Shown: positions 47,866 to 60,900 of the stretch, piece after piece
Layout: every line of letters begins with the position of its first letter
How positions within the stretch are numbered: position 1 is the stretch's first letter
From: Tanytarsus gracilentus
Taxonomy: Eukaryota > Arthropoda > Insecta > Diptera > Chironomidae
Length of the DNA: 64,000 nt
NCBI GenBank assembly: GCA_038502055.1
Contig: JAXRKN010000037.1
Coordinates: forward strand, 2,976,001 to 3,040,000
Reading direction: 5' to 3'
Position numbers and translations under genes: made by a program
Notes under the pieces: model-generated
Seen by the model: only the letters and a program-made list of their open reading frames with translations
What the model was told of the DNA's origin: nothing
The model's database searches: none

Positions 47866-50342
47866 TCAAATATCACTATGAATGCTAATGGACGACATCA
47901 AATCTTGATTGATTTTCACTTCGCCCATAATTTCTGCCATTGAGTTGATTATGTCGAGCAGTAATTCTCTCGATAATTGTCGCATCTTTGGGAGTCGTGC
48001 GACGAGTGAGAAATCATGAACGACCATCCTCAGTGCATAATTCTTAATATCCGGCACATTCATTTTGTCAGATGCCTCCAAGATCTGCAACACATTCTCA
48101 CACGAGATGTTATTCTCTAGATTGTGCTTGCAGAATGCTTGCAACCGATTATTGGTAAATCCATAGAAGCAAGGTGCTTGAAAGAGATACAAACTGTCTT
48201 CGGTCGGCATGTGAGTCTCACCATAATAAATGTACCTCAACAACGAGTTGAATGCCTCCAAGCTCGGTTTAACATCGCCAATTTGAATGTTGACAGTGTT
48301 GTCAGCCGGATTAAATGAGCGAAACATCGCCTGAAAGTATGCACAGCGAGCGGCGAGAATGCTTTTGTGTGCGGCAATTTGATGTCCATCAAGGACAAGG
48401 GTGATGTCGCAAAATTCTTTTCCCGTTGATTTGAGGAAAACTGCCATGTCACTCTCGAGCGTCGTTCCAATTGATTTGTCATACTTCATATCCGATAGTT
48501 GTTTGTTCGGATTGAGTTTCTTTCGGATGGTCTCAACAATCAAACTCTTGTCCAAGGTCTCGTATTCGGAACTCATGACAATGTCACAAAAGTGATCCTC
48601 TTTGATTATGAAATTAAGACAATATTCCTTAATTAGCTGCAAGTTTAGTTTATCTGAATTAAAGAGCGCCTCAAGGACATTCGTTTTGGCAATTTTAAAC
48701 TCAAGATATTGCACGCAGAGTTGCTCGAGGCGTGGAATGTTAAATTGCTGCGAAAGCAAGTAGACTTGCATCATAAGCACAACAATTTTCTTATTAAAAG
48801 GGTCTTTAAAGTCGATGATGTCCGTGTATATGTAAGATAGAACCATTTCGAATGCATCTGGTTGTTGTATATTTGGCAATTTAACTTCAAGTTGTGGCGT
48901 TTCAGCGCTAAATGGAACTTCAGTCGTTCCAAAGAGCTTTTCAAAATGTTTATTTTGCGATTCCTTAGCTGCAATAATTTTGGCCTTTAAATACTGAGAT
49001 CTAGCTGCAATGATAGCGATGTGCGATTGAATTTTTGTCTCGTCCGGTCCAACAATAAAAACCACATCGCAAAAGTGTTTGCCCAAGAGGAATTTTCCAA
49101 AATCCTCGGCTAATGTACATTTCGGGTACGATGAAAACTGAAAGCGATACATGTCACCACTTCTGATGTTCATTCCACCGCTTTCAATTGTGCCCCCGAA
49201 AATCCACATTGAGTCATTAATGACGGCTGCCGCATGAAACAATCGTCCAGTTGGACAGTGTGACTCGGCTGCTGGAATGACGAGATTCCAAGTTTGTGAA
49301 TCAAGATCGAACGAGTAAAGATCGTTAGGTAGACAACTGTCAGCTGCACCCCCAAAAATATAAAGAAATCTATCGTGAGCAACCATCGTGTGACCATAAC
49401 GTCTTGCTGGCGGATGTCCTCCTCTCAATAAACCACCCTCATGAGGTGAAATTCGACGCCAACATCGTTCTTCAAAGTTAAACTCAAAAAGGGTATTTGT
49501 GATTTGCAATCCAGATTGACCTGAGAAGACGTACATGCAGCCACGAGTCACAGCGACTAAAGGATAAAAAAGTTCATGAATGTTAAAAAGAAATTATTCA
49601 AAACACGAAAGCCTACCAGGAAAATTGCAGCACGTTGGCGGAACGTCGCCATGTTGCTTAATCTCTTCCCACTCCATGGGCGATCCATTCAAAGGAATTC
49701 TCCACATATCATTTAATCTTACATTTCCATCGTAGCCTGCATAAATCCATAAGTAGCCGTTATAAACAGCGCTGCCGTGAGCAGAGCGAGCCGCTGGAAA
49801 TTTAGTGCCGACATATTTTCGTTCGACCCACTGTCCATTCTGAAATTTGTATTCAAAGAGGTCATTTTTGTTGGTGAGGTTTGAGTTTGAGAAAATATCG
49901 CCAGTATAGCCACCAAATATAAACACTAAAAAAAGTTGAGAAAATATTAATTTTTAATTAAAAAATCTTAAATAATTTCCTCACTTGATTTCTCATAGAC
50001 ACACGACGAGTGGTGATATCTCGGTGCTGGTGGAATTCCCGTCGAAAACGCCCGACCCCATGATTTGTCTTTTACATCAAATCTTATTAAATCATTCAAC
50101 ATTTGCTTTCCATTATCGCCACCGAAAATATAAATTGCATCCTTGTAGGCTACGCATGTATGTTTACTTCTTCTTGCGCCCACGAACTCATCGACCTCAA
50201 GATATTTTTTCCATTGGTTGATGTTATCGCCAAAATTAAAGTCAGAGTTGCTGCTGGTGACACTGGACGATGTACTGGGCTTGTCGGCTGAGAGAAAGAG
50301 TTTGTGGCTCTTGAGTGATGAAGAGTGGCTCATTCGCGACAT
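47866..50342 (-). CDS. LZTR1: Leucine-zipper-like transcriptional regulator 1 (kelch-BTB CUL3 adaptor)
   Basis: Three exons in reading order: 50342-49985, 49925-49617 and 49556-47866, in frame, 785 residues (human 840). LZTR1 is a substrate adaptor of the CUL3 ubiquitin ligase that acts on Ras-family GTPases such as RIT1. The kelch repeats span about residues 45-370. Examples are DEFVGARRSKHTCVAYKDAI, YIFGGDNGKQMLNDLIRFDV, PPAPRYHHSS, MFIFGGYTGDI across a splice junction, and RRYGHTMVAHDRFLYIFGGA. BTB-1 starts near residue 380 (GKHFCDVVFIVG) with its BACK region. BTB-2 starts near 600 (GKEFCDITLVLDGHQIAAHK) and contains FNSLLRYIYYGE, followed by a second BACK region ending in LLLDIINSMAEI. 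The long inter-blade insert of the human protein is shorter here. The ATG at 50342 (MSRMSHSS) is chosen; no upstream ATG exists in this frame back to 50414. The N-terminal 40 residues are Ser-rich and not conserved. Confidence 0.97.
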
Positions 50343-53300
50343 TTTGGGTAAGATTTTGTGGCAATGTGAATAATTAATGAGGAGGAAAAGGTTTTTTACG
50401 CCGATTTCAGTCAATTATGAGGAATTTTCGTTAATTTTCTCATGAATTATTGCACAAGTTTGAGGAGAATAAAATTGAAGGTGATTTAAGTGTTAAAGAG
50501 CTGAATTTTATTTGATTTTAAGATTTTTCACATATTTTCACAATCAAAAGTTTTCAAAACAAAAGAATTTCTGCGTCATTTATGTTTTGCGTCTCTCAAA
50601 CTCAACGAAACATTTGGATTATGTTCAACTTTTTCATGTTTTTAATGAAAATGGTTAAAATTAATTGAAAATGTTTAAAATTTTAACTGACATAAAATGC
50701 GTGATAAGATTCTCTTTTATCAAAAGTATTCTATCTCGCTTTATTGCTCAAAAAACTCGATAAAACACACACGAATGAACCATAGACTCTCCACTTATAC
50801 GCTCACATATTTTCCTCTTCTTAACGAACATTTTACTTCAGTCTATTTGAGATACTTGATGTGAGTGGATTGTTGGGGTTTTGCTGCCTGGATTTTATAG
50901 TGAAAAATTTAATTAAACTAACAAAGCATCAACTAATTCCCAACTTTCGAGCGCATGAAAACGATAGAAAAGAATTTTTAGTCTGTAAATTTGAATTTAG
51001 CGAGAGAAAAGTGCATTTTTAAAAAGCCACTGTGAAATTTTCATTGATTAGTGTTTTTGGAGAAGAAAAAAAATAAATTGAATCGAAAAAAATTAAAAAG
51101 AAGTTTAAATGAGATAAAAAAATAAGGTTTTAATGTGTTAATGAAATAATTTTACTAAAAGCGTGCATTTTATTTTTAAAATTAAATGAATATGAAATTG
51201 AGAAAAATGGAATAGAAAAAAAATTAAATCAAAGGGTTGAAAGAACAGCAATAAATTGCATCAATAGGTGAGTTTTGGTTCTCTTTTTTTTGTCGAATTT
51301 TGCTCTATGAAAAAAACCTCAACGCGGAGATGAAATATCGAATTTGATTTTAGCGTTAAATGGCTCAATTGCCCTTTTTTATATGCACATCTCATACCAA
51401 TACACAAATACTTAATCCATTCACTGATGTCGTCGCATTTTGAAATAAATTTTTTCATTCACATCTCATTTCTCATCCTCCCGCACACCCAATAAAATTT
51501 GCGAGAAAAAAATTCAGTCGAACAAAGGAAGGAGATGAAAAGGATGCAGGCATTGTTGCCAGTTTTTATCTTCTCATTTTTACTTCGTCGCACTTTCATA
51601 AAGAACGTCCTTCTGTATATATACAACATAGTATAGTGTTAAAGGTGATGAATCCGAACAGATAAATATTTCTTCGAGTGATCAGGTCAGGATTTTTATA
51701 CCTCTCTCAATTTACACACCTTTAAATGATCTCGTACATTAAATTAAAAGCTGCTGTTGCTGTTATAGTCAGATAAAATCCCTTTCTAATGTCAATCACA
51801 TACACATAAATCTTGCAACATCGCTTTCGAACAAACGACGATGAAAGTGCATACACGAAAATCATTTTTGTGGCCTTTAACTTGTTTTCTCTCCCTTGAA
51901 CATTTTGTAACGCAAACTCTCTATTCTTAGCGGACTTGGCTGAATAATATGCTACTTTTTTGTGTTGATGAATCATATAGACACAAATTTTTGTACAGTT
52001 GCGTTGCCACTTTATAAATTGACGAAAAAAAAGTGAGCATTAAAAACTTGTTTTCTCTCACGTCATGAGTGTCTTTTATTATTTTTCTCGAGAAACAATT
52101 TCTGCATCAACTGCAATATTATGAATAATAATTTTTCACAAGAAATTCTTGCGTGTGAAGAAATACTTAAAACGTGCTTAATTTATAAAGTATTTTTCCA
52201 CATTTTTCCTCTTAAATGGTCCATTTTAGTCGAGCGAGTAAAGGAATAAGAGTAAATATCGGTTGAGAGGGTTTGTTTAGGCTCAAACCGGCCTCTTCTT
52301 ACCTCTTTCATCATTTATAATAATTTTTTCGTCGTTGTCGTCTCGGACAGACCAACAAGAGAACAAGAAGAAATAACAATTTACAAGTCTCGCAAGAACA
52401 ACAATAATGAAAAGTATATACAGAGTGGAGATGTGAGAAGAGTAAAGAGAAAAAAGAGTCCGTTACAAATCATGATGACTTAGAGTCATGGCACATCGAT
52501 GGCAGTGGCAGCAGCACGAAAGAAAGATTATTCAATATCTCTCTCTCTCATATTCCCTTCGCTCTTCGGCTATTTATTGAACACATAAAAGTCTCGCTTT
52601 GGCTAGTGTGTGCCTGCTGCCTGCGACCATCAATGAAAAGAGAACAACAACTAATTTGATTTTTATTATATTTGAGTGAAGTATCCAAGGGTGAGGAGAT
52701 TTTTTAAAAATAATTCTTTGTTGAAAATTAAAAAAATCTTGAACAAGTCATTCCTTGGTAATCTACTTAATTTACCTCAACTTCAAAACCCTCTCACACG
52801 TCGAGGGCTCCCATTCATCGTAAACAGATCAACATTATTATTCAAGCATATAATTCTGAATAGACAGAGGAAGTAACACATGCCCTAAGAGTGATTTGTA
52901 ATTTTTTTTCTCTCTTTTCGTTCTTTGATTTATTCAAACACAAAAACTCCATAAATTATGAAATCTGATCAAGATATAGCAAAAATTCTGCCATAACTTG
53001 AGTGAAAAAAGATTCTCGATGGCAGTAAATTTAACGCCCATTTTGTCGGCGATTCACTAAGTGAAGATTTGTCAGGAAATCCTTCGAGCACTATTTATTT
53101 TCGATGTAAAAATGTTGATGGGACATTTTTCTCTGCATACATATGACTTACATCAACAGTGGGATTGTAAAGTAGACCTAATATGTGTTGTGTGCCTTTA
53201 GGATGTGAAAATTATCATAACATTTTTCTGTCGACTCCCACAGAGATTTTAAGACACACCATCACTCAGCAGATGGAGAATTTCTTAATGAATCATAATG

Positions 53301-56300
53301 AGACTTTCGAGATAATCTCATCTTTCTTCGTCTTTCCAAGCCATCCATAAAAGCATTAAAATGATTTCCTTTTACGACATGAATTTTGAGATAAGCAAAA
53401 CTCGAAAAAAATGCCTTTTTAACCAAGAAAGAGTGAGAGCACACAAATCAACACATGTTTAGTGCACTTTTGATAAATTTTTTAAAACTTCTTTATCTCA
53501 CAGAGAGCGAACATGTGTATGCAAGTCAAAACTTTTTTCACGAGAATTTCTTCATCTTCTTTGTGCTCAAGTGCATTGGGAAGAAGCACTCTTGGAAGGT
53601 TAAGTGCCGTCAGTGGTAATAAAGATGCACACATATAATTTGATGATGGTTTAGTTCAAAGATAAAAGGCGTTTTTTTATGGAGGGAGGGGTGGAGAATA
53701 GCCAGGAGAACAAATGAGTAATTATTGATAAATCTTAAAGGCAATTTATTTTATTGTTCGTCCATGACTCACGAAGCAAGGTCATGAGCTTCCAGACACT
53801 TGAAAGTGAATTAAAGACAAATTTTTGATTTTTCTTATGATGTCGCTTATAATAATTGATTCGTAAAGAAATTCCCTCACCCGAATTTTTTCGTTCCATT
53901 GTTGTCGTTTCTGCATTTAGACAGTTCTTAATACAATATTTTTCACCCAAATATTGTTCTTTCTCTTTTCGTTTAACTTTCTCCTCATCTCGCCATTATT
54001 GATAATTTTGTTGACTACATAATGTACGTTAATATATAAAGTGTGGTGTTGAGGGTGGAAAGAATGAAGGAAAAAATTTCGGATAAATTTTATTGAATGG
54101 CATTTTTTCACTGTTATGTCATGGCTTCGATTTCAATAAGATTTATCTGTATAAAATGTTTAATTGCTTTTCTTCTTGATTGCTTGTGAGGTTTCACGTG
54201 AACGATAATTAGTTATTTGTTCTTTTCATCCATGACAAAGCCACAAGCTCAACTTGATAATGAGCTGAAAATTCACGATTTCTATTTAAAAATTAAAATC
54301 ATAGTTGAGTTCCCATGCAGAAATATTTTATTCTGTTAATCATGCAGTTAAATCGTGAGGTATAAATTTCAAACATCAATCAGTAATTTTTTTAATTTAA
54401 ATAACAGTTTTTCAATAAACCAACAATTTAATTCAATTTGCAGAAAAAAAGTTTTCAATCAAATTAAAAAAATTAAATCCTCAAGTATCGATTTGAAATC
54501 ATTGAAGAATCATGTCAGAATGAAATAATGAAGAGAATGAGGGTAAGAACCTTATGAACTCTCCACAAAGTGCTTGCACATAAATCACAATTTATACGAA
54601 CATATCTAGAGCGGTTGTTACCACTTTATTGCTAAAATTATGATGATAAGTTCAGTGTTGGTTTTGTTCAATTTTTGCGTTTATTAAGAATTTATTTTAC
54701 TTCATTTTTTTGAACTACAAATAGTAGGAAATATTCTGTTTGCCCACAGTCTACGTGAACATGCGGGACATTTTTTAGAGACACAGAGAATGTGGAAATG
54801 AGAGAGAGAAGAAGAAAATGACAGGAAACGTATAAAAAATGTGAAGTTTGAACAACATAGAGAGCAATATTGTTCTATAAAAAGTAAACACTCACAATGC
54901 CAACATAAATATTTTTTACTGGCTTCTAATTTTCAATTATGCTCAACCATTCACAATTCTAATTTCAGATATTTTGAGCACGATAAAAATTGCATGCCAT
55001 GCTCACCCTAAGGGACGACACAAAATAAAATATTAATATGATTGAATTGAACGGTTAATGCTTGAGCTCTCATATTATAACGATTTTATATTCAAGGGTA
55101 GACGCGACGGTTATATGCATCTCCATTGTGTTTTTGCATGAAAATAATCGATTGAAAGAAGAATTTTTTGCTCATAGCGAATTGTTGTGCTCATCAGGTT
55201 CATTATAATCTCGCTGTTGGATACGCGCATAGCTTATATCAGCATAAAAGTATCATAATAAAAATCCCTAGAGGCGCATTTGAATTTATTTTCTTCTCTC
55301 TGTCATTCGCCGTGCAAAATTTGTAGGGAATTTCAAAAACTCAAATTTGACACTTTTCAAAGAAATTTTTTGCTCTTGACTCACTCTTAAAGTTTCAACG
55401 TGCGATATACACAATAGAAAATTGTTGTCTGTTCGCAATATTTCGCTTCCTTCCTTCGATGTTGTTATTCTCAATCTCGAATGTATGAACGACATGCAAA
55501 AAAATACAAAAAAACATTCTAATCGATTTTTGATATCTCTTGTTCACCACAATTGTTCAACAGCTGTGATTGATGTATCGTGATTTTATGTTTTGTGTTT
55601 CGATTTAACTACATTTTGGTAATGGCATGTTGTAAAGCGAGTTTCCTTTTAAGACGCTGCAGTTGGTGCGATAAAGTAACACGAAATTCATTGAAATTCG
55701 ATAAAATCGAGAGCAGCGCTAACGAACGATTTCATAACGTTTGCTTATCATCTCAATTGCAGTTGATTGTTTTTTCCAAAGTTTCTCTTTTCTTATCAGC
55801 ACTCAACTAACCGAGTGCAGTGCCATTAAACTTTATTTACTAGAACTAGCCGCCACTTCAGATTGTCGCAACGGAAATACATGAAATTAAAAACTTTAAA
55901 AAAGAAGAAGAAGAAATTTATTTCTGAGTGCATTAATCTTTCTTAATTAATTCTACTCGAGCGAGCATGAGAGCGAGTGCAGCATGTAGTGCTCGAAAGT
56001 AAAGAAGCAGGTGAAAGCATTGACGATGATTCATTTAATTCTACTGGGATGCAACGATGATGTAGTAACCATCCGTGTGTGTGTGTCTCACACAGAGATT
56101 AGGTCGTCGTCGAAGCTGGAGAAGAGCTATAGTTGTGGAAATATATTGCTGAAAACGTAAATGAATAGAAACTTTATTTAGGTCAACTCTAGAGCTGTAA
56201 ATAGAGAAAGAGAGTGAATAAAAATGTCCAGTCATGGATGGTTTCGTATGAAAATGGAAATTTTTTTACACACTGTCAATAAATTTTTTTCTGCCGCATT

Positions 56301-57690
56301 ATTTGTATGGAGACAATGAAATAGAAAAAAAAATATTGTGAAACGATACATGAAAGGAAATATTATCGTGTTTTACAAACCTTTCAAAGCACAGCTAAAA
56401 ATATAATTTTTGTGTGTCATGCTAAAGTTAACTTTTGATTTCATTCAAATAAAATTTTGACAAAGTCATTAAAGTTAAAAAAATTTAATATAAAAAAACT
56501 AAGTCCATCGACTTGAGATATTCTTGAGAAGGTATTTACTTCGAAATTAATTTTATGCTTCCACGAAACGATAGCCCGGAGGGAACAAAATATTTTAATT
56601 GTATAATTTATTGTTAAAGCTCACCTCACTGCTCAGTTTTATTGTAAAAACATCAAATCCCCTGACTAACGATGAAGAATTTTTGAGCAGTCACGCACAA
56701 GTCGCACCAACGCCAAAAGTCTAATGATTAATTTATAATAAACTTTTTCGCTCAAATTTGCATCATTTATTTTGCGTCAGCTCGCCCAAAAATGGTGACT
56801 GAAGGAAATCGAAATTATTTGCGGCTTCCGTCTTGACAACGTAGTTAAATTTTATTTATTCGGAAGTTTCCTTTTCTCATACTCACGCTCAACATAAAAT
56901 TCGTCATTCTTTTGATCATCACAGTCGCAGTGGAAATCTCGACAACAAATTCCATCCTAACGTGTCGAAAGAAGAAATTCAGATGAAATCTCATAAATAT
57001 TAAATTAAATGCTACTCGCTCGCATCTTCTTTAATATATAATCTGGAGACTCACACGCTTGACTGATATGTGTGTTTGTATATAGTGATGTTTTCTTCTT
57101 CTTCTTTAAATTACATCCATGCTATGTTCTTTTATTCATGAAGAAATTGAGGGAGCGAAGAGAGAGTGGCACGAAGAAGAAGAAGAAAACCTCCATCACA
57201 GCTCATTGAATTATTATTTAGTGAAGCTGTAAAAGTGCCGAATTGCACTATAAAAAAGTCTTCACTTCTCACCCATTTAATACTTTCGGATATTGAGGCA
57301 TGTTTTGTAATTTAATACTCGAATGAAGAAATAATTCTAAAAATAATGCACAGAATATCACTTTTTAACTGCACATGTGGACAACATACATCACTTGATT
57401 GAAATATTCATAAATTTATCTTCATTGTTGCTTTTCTATGAACGTTTAAATGATTCAATAAAATTGTCTGAGCTGTAAGACTTTCAGATAAATTTTTAAA
57501 TGTCAAAAAATTCCTTCAATGATTTTGTAAACATTCATCGCAACTTATAAAGATTCTTTCGTAAAGTTGCCAAGGTTCACCTCATTATTTTTCTTCAAGA
57601 TATTCTCAATGATTTCACGGCAGCATATAAAAATAGAATTTTGGGTCTCTCGAAGAAGTCGAGCAAAAATTTCCATTCGTTGAGCATAAA
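50343..57690. other. Gene-free region
   Basis: The part next to 50342 should include the LZTR1 promoter. The remainder is AT-rich with GAGA/CTCT tracts (for example near 52540) and short open frames only. I see no gene I can support. Confidence 0.5.
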
Positions 57691-57754
57691 AAATAATTGT
57701 TACATGCTTCAGACGATTCTTATCGCGTTGGAAATAATTGTTACATAATTTACC

Positions 57755-57856
57755 GTAATATTCACGTAATGGCTATCAGACGTATTCTTATGCGGAATAT
57801 TACGTGTAATATATTACGCGTAATTACGTGTAACTTTATTATGTGTAATTTAGGTA
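57755..57856. repeat. Cluster of ATTACG(T/C)GTAAT palindromes
   Basis: About 100 bases hold repeated near-palindromes of the form ATTACGTGTAAT, ATTACGCGTAAT and CGTAAT spaced about 10-20 bases apart, next to a poly-A-rich stretch. It is either a simple-sequence expansion or the end of a small inserted element. Nothing coding. Confidence 0.55.
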
Positions 57857-57865
57857 AAATTAAAA

Positions 57866-57944
57866 TAAAAAAAAATAGGAAAAAAAAATAAAAAAAAAAA
57901 GAAAAAAAAAAAATAAAAAAAATAGGAAAGAAAAAAAAAAAAAT
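57866..57944. repeat. A-rich low-complexity tract
   Basis: Nearly 80 bases of A with scattered G and T (AAAATAGG-type units) on the plus strand, directly following the ATTACG palindrome cluster. It could be a decayed poly-A tail of a retroposed sequence or a microsatellite. Confidence 0.8.
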
Positions 57945-60900
57945 TATCCTTGTGACCCCATCAAAAGTACTCGTTTAATTACCTTTTTTATGAAGAAACT
58001 AATTACTTTTTTGTTTGCTGTTGTGAACCTCTAATGACATTAACTTAAAATTAATTTAAATTACACTCGAACCATAATTGCTTTAAATCTTTCAATGGCG
58101 ACTTCTTGCAAACATAATTTTTGTTTTGTGTTATGGTAAAGTTAACTGTTGTAAAATAATCTTCAATTTTTATATTTTTAACAAGCATGAAAATGTATTT
58201 TAAACATCACCTTTGCATGATTGACTATTTAAGTTTCGTCAAACGTGAAATTACCTTCAATTGATATGCATTGAATTTGCTAATCGAGGGAGATGCTGCA
58301 AATAATCTTATCAAAATGGCTGTCCTTAATTTTCATGCGGAGTTAACCTTCAAAAAAAGAACCGAGAGTGGAAAAACTAATTTTCTACATGGGAAAATTA
58401 CATAAAGACATTCTACGTCGAGAGAGGGGAGATTTAAAAGTTTATTTGTTCATCCGAAAAAAATGTCAAGACTTGCATAACAGCAACGAGAAAAAAACTT
58501 AATTCACTTTACTTTGCAAATCTACCATAAATTTCTCATGACAACGATCGTTAATTAAGAAATTCTCTGTGTTAGACGAAAACAACATCGAATGCACAAT
58601 TTGGCGTAAGCAATGATAAAACATGTGTGTGACAGACACACAATTTTATTTGTATCAATTGTGATGAATTTAATGTGGAGAGGAAAAAAGTTTTTATATT
58701 TTATTAAGAGGCTTTTAAGATAAGCATTTCATGTGAGCGCTCTTTACTTCATTGCATTCGATTTGGAACTGTGAACATTTGGCAACGTAGCATTTTATGA
58801 TTTTTTTTATGTTCGATGTTGAGTGGGAGAGAAGAGAAAAGTGTATGCACTTAGATTTTATGTTCATGCTGGTTTGAAAATGAATGCTGAAATTTTAAAA
58901 TGCATTTAAATGTAGAGAATTTTTTTTTAAATATAATTAAAACTTTACATTAATTGATTCATTTCTAAAGAAACATTTTTAACTCCAAAAAAAATCTTTA
59001 CTTACAAACTTTACACATTAAACATTTCCTTAATGTTTTCTCTCTCTAAATATTTACAGCAGCGATTTATGAATAAACAATTTACTATTCACCTACATTC
59101 AATCTATAAAGAGTAAAAAAACATTTTCCTCAGTCATAAACATGTTCTTTCATATATGACACATTTTGCTTTCAAATGCATTTTGTAGCTCACATAAACC
59201 TTCACTTAAAGCCTAGAGTTATGAAAAGAAAAAATATAAGAAGCTTTTCACACTGCAATTTACTTTGTAATGGAAGCAAGGTTCCGAGTTGAGAGATGTA
59301 AAATTCCATTGAGTGAAGCAATCAGCTGGATTGTGTCACATTTTTGTTTGCTCGACAACCATCGGTCATGTTTTTTAACGCTAAATAAATTAATTAAATT
59401 CTTCTTGTTCCACATCGCAATGTGCATAAAAAATACGGTAAAAAATGCGTTGTCAAAAAAAAAATTGAGCGCCGAGAATAAAAATAATAACACACAGGTG
59501 AAGTTATCCGGAACAGGTTGAACAGCTTTTGTTCTCGCTGATGAGAACATCGAACGTACACGATGAGAGAGTAAAACAATGACTTTACCGAGAAAATAAA
59601 CAGCAGCATACACAATTCAATTAAATTTGTTGCGCATTGTTCCATAAAATCCCTCGAGAGCGAGAGATTCCTCTCGATATGTGACAAAAAAATATTAAAT
59701 GTATAAAAAAAGCAACTCCAGCTTCGAGCTTGTTTGATGCGATTCAGTGATTTTTCGGTAAATCACAAATATATATTTCACCTTCCGTCATCGTAATTAT
59801 GAGCTGAACTGCATGAGCATTGATAATAAAATTTAATGCATAGTTGACAACAATGCTGTATCGTTAATAAAGTTTTAAGTGTACGACTAATATCGTGAAG
59901 ACGATTTACAATGAGAGGAGAGAAAAAAAATCAATTGAAACCTATTATGTCATGCGAGCGACACAAAAAAATGAGAGAGAAACTAATGGAGTTTAATTGA
60001 ATGTGAATTGTATATCGCGGTATTGATATTGCAGCATATGCGATTGTGTGTGAATTGAAAAGAGCTTTATTTCTATGTCTCGCGGTTAGATTTAATGAGA
60101 GGGGTATTGATGATGATAAAAAAAATATTTTGAATGGAAATCAATCAAATATTGATTGCAACTGATTGCGCTGTGTGAAAGGAAAAAGTTTTTTGTGAAA
60201 TTCAACGGACCTTCAAATTTTAAATAAATTTCTCTCATGGCTTTGAATCGTGTTGGCTTTTTTTGACATATCAATTATTTAAGGTGAATTATTGGGTTGC
60301 ACAAAAAATGATTACAGAGATTTGTGAACCAAAAAAAAATGTTTCAAATTTTTAACCTTCACCAATTTATTTTAATATCTCTAAACATTTTTTGCTCTCA
60401 TTTTTGTGAACAAAGTTTTCAGAAAAAAATATGACACACCAATTTTTATCAGTTAATTCCTAAACAAGACTAAAAATTTTAAATATGAGTCACAAAATTT
60501 CCGAAACTTTTTTTCAATTAAAGTATTAAAATTTTTTTTCAAGAGCGACACAAAAGCAACGTTAAAGTGTATCAATATATGCAAAGAATTATGTCAAGTT
60601 ATATAAAAGAGATACAGGATGTTCTCATAGTGGCATGCGATAAATAACAATGTATGCTCGGGATACACGAAGAAAAAATGAAGCGTTGAGATTTGCGCAG
60701 AGCATAAATTAGAATAAAACACGAAGCGGAAACTGCCTGGAAGTTACATAGCATTATAGCTTTACTGTTCTAAAATTAGGTTTCAGTATATATGCAAATA
60801 CATGACCTGAATAACACAACACTATTTCTTCGCTCCATACCTTTTAAAGCAAAATATAATCTTAACAAGCGCTGAATGCAGTAAAGGAAAAATCTCCGAC

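Noticed and set aside
50343..50414. Extended N-terminus for LZTR1 (24 extra residues in frame)
   Set aside because: The extension starts at TTG, not ATG; the first ATG in frame is at 50342.
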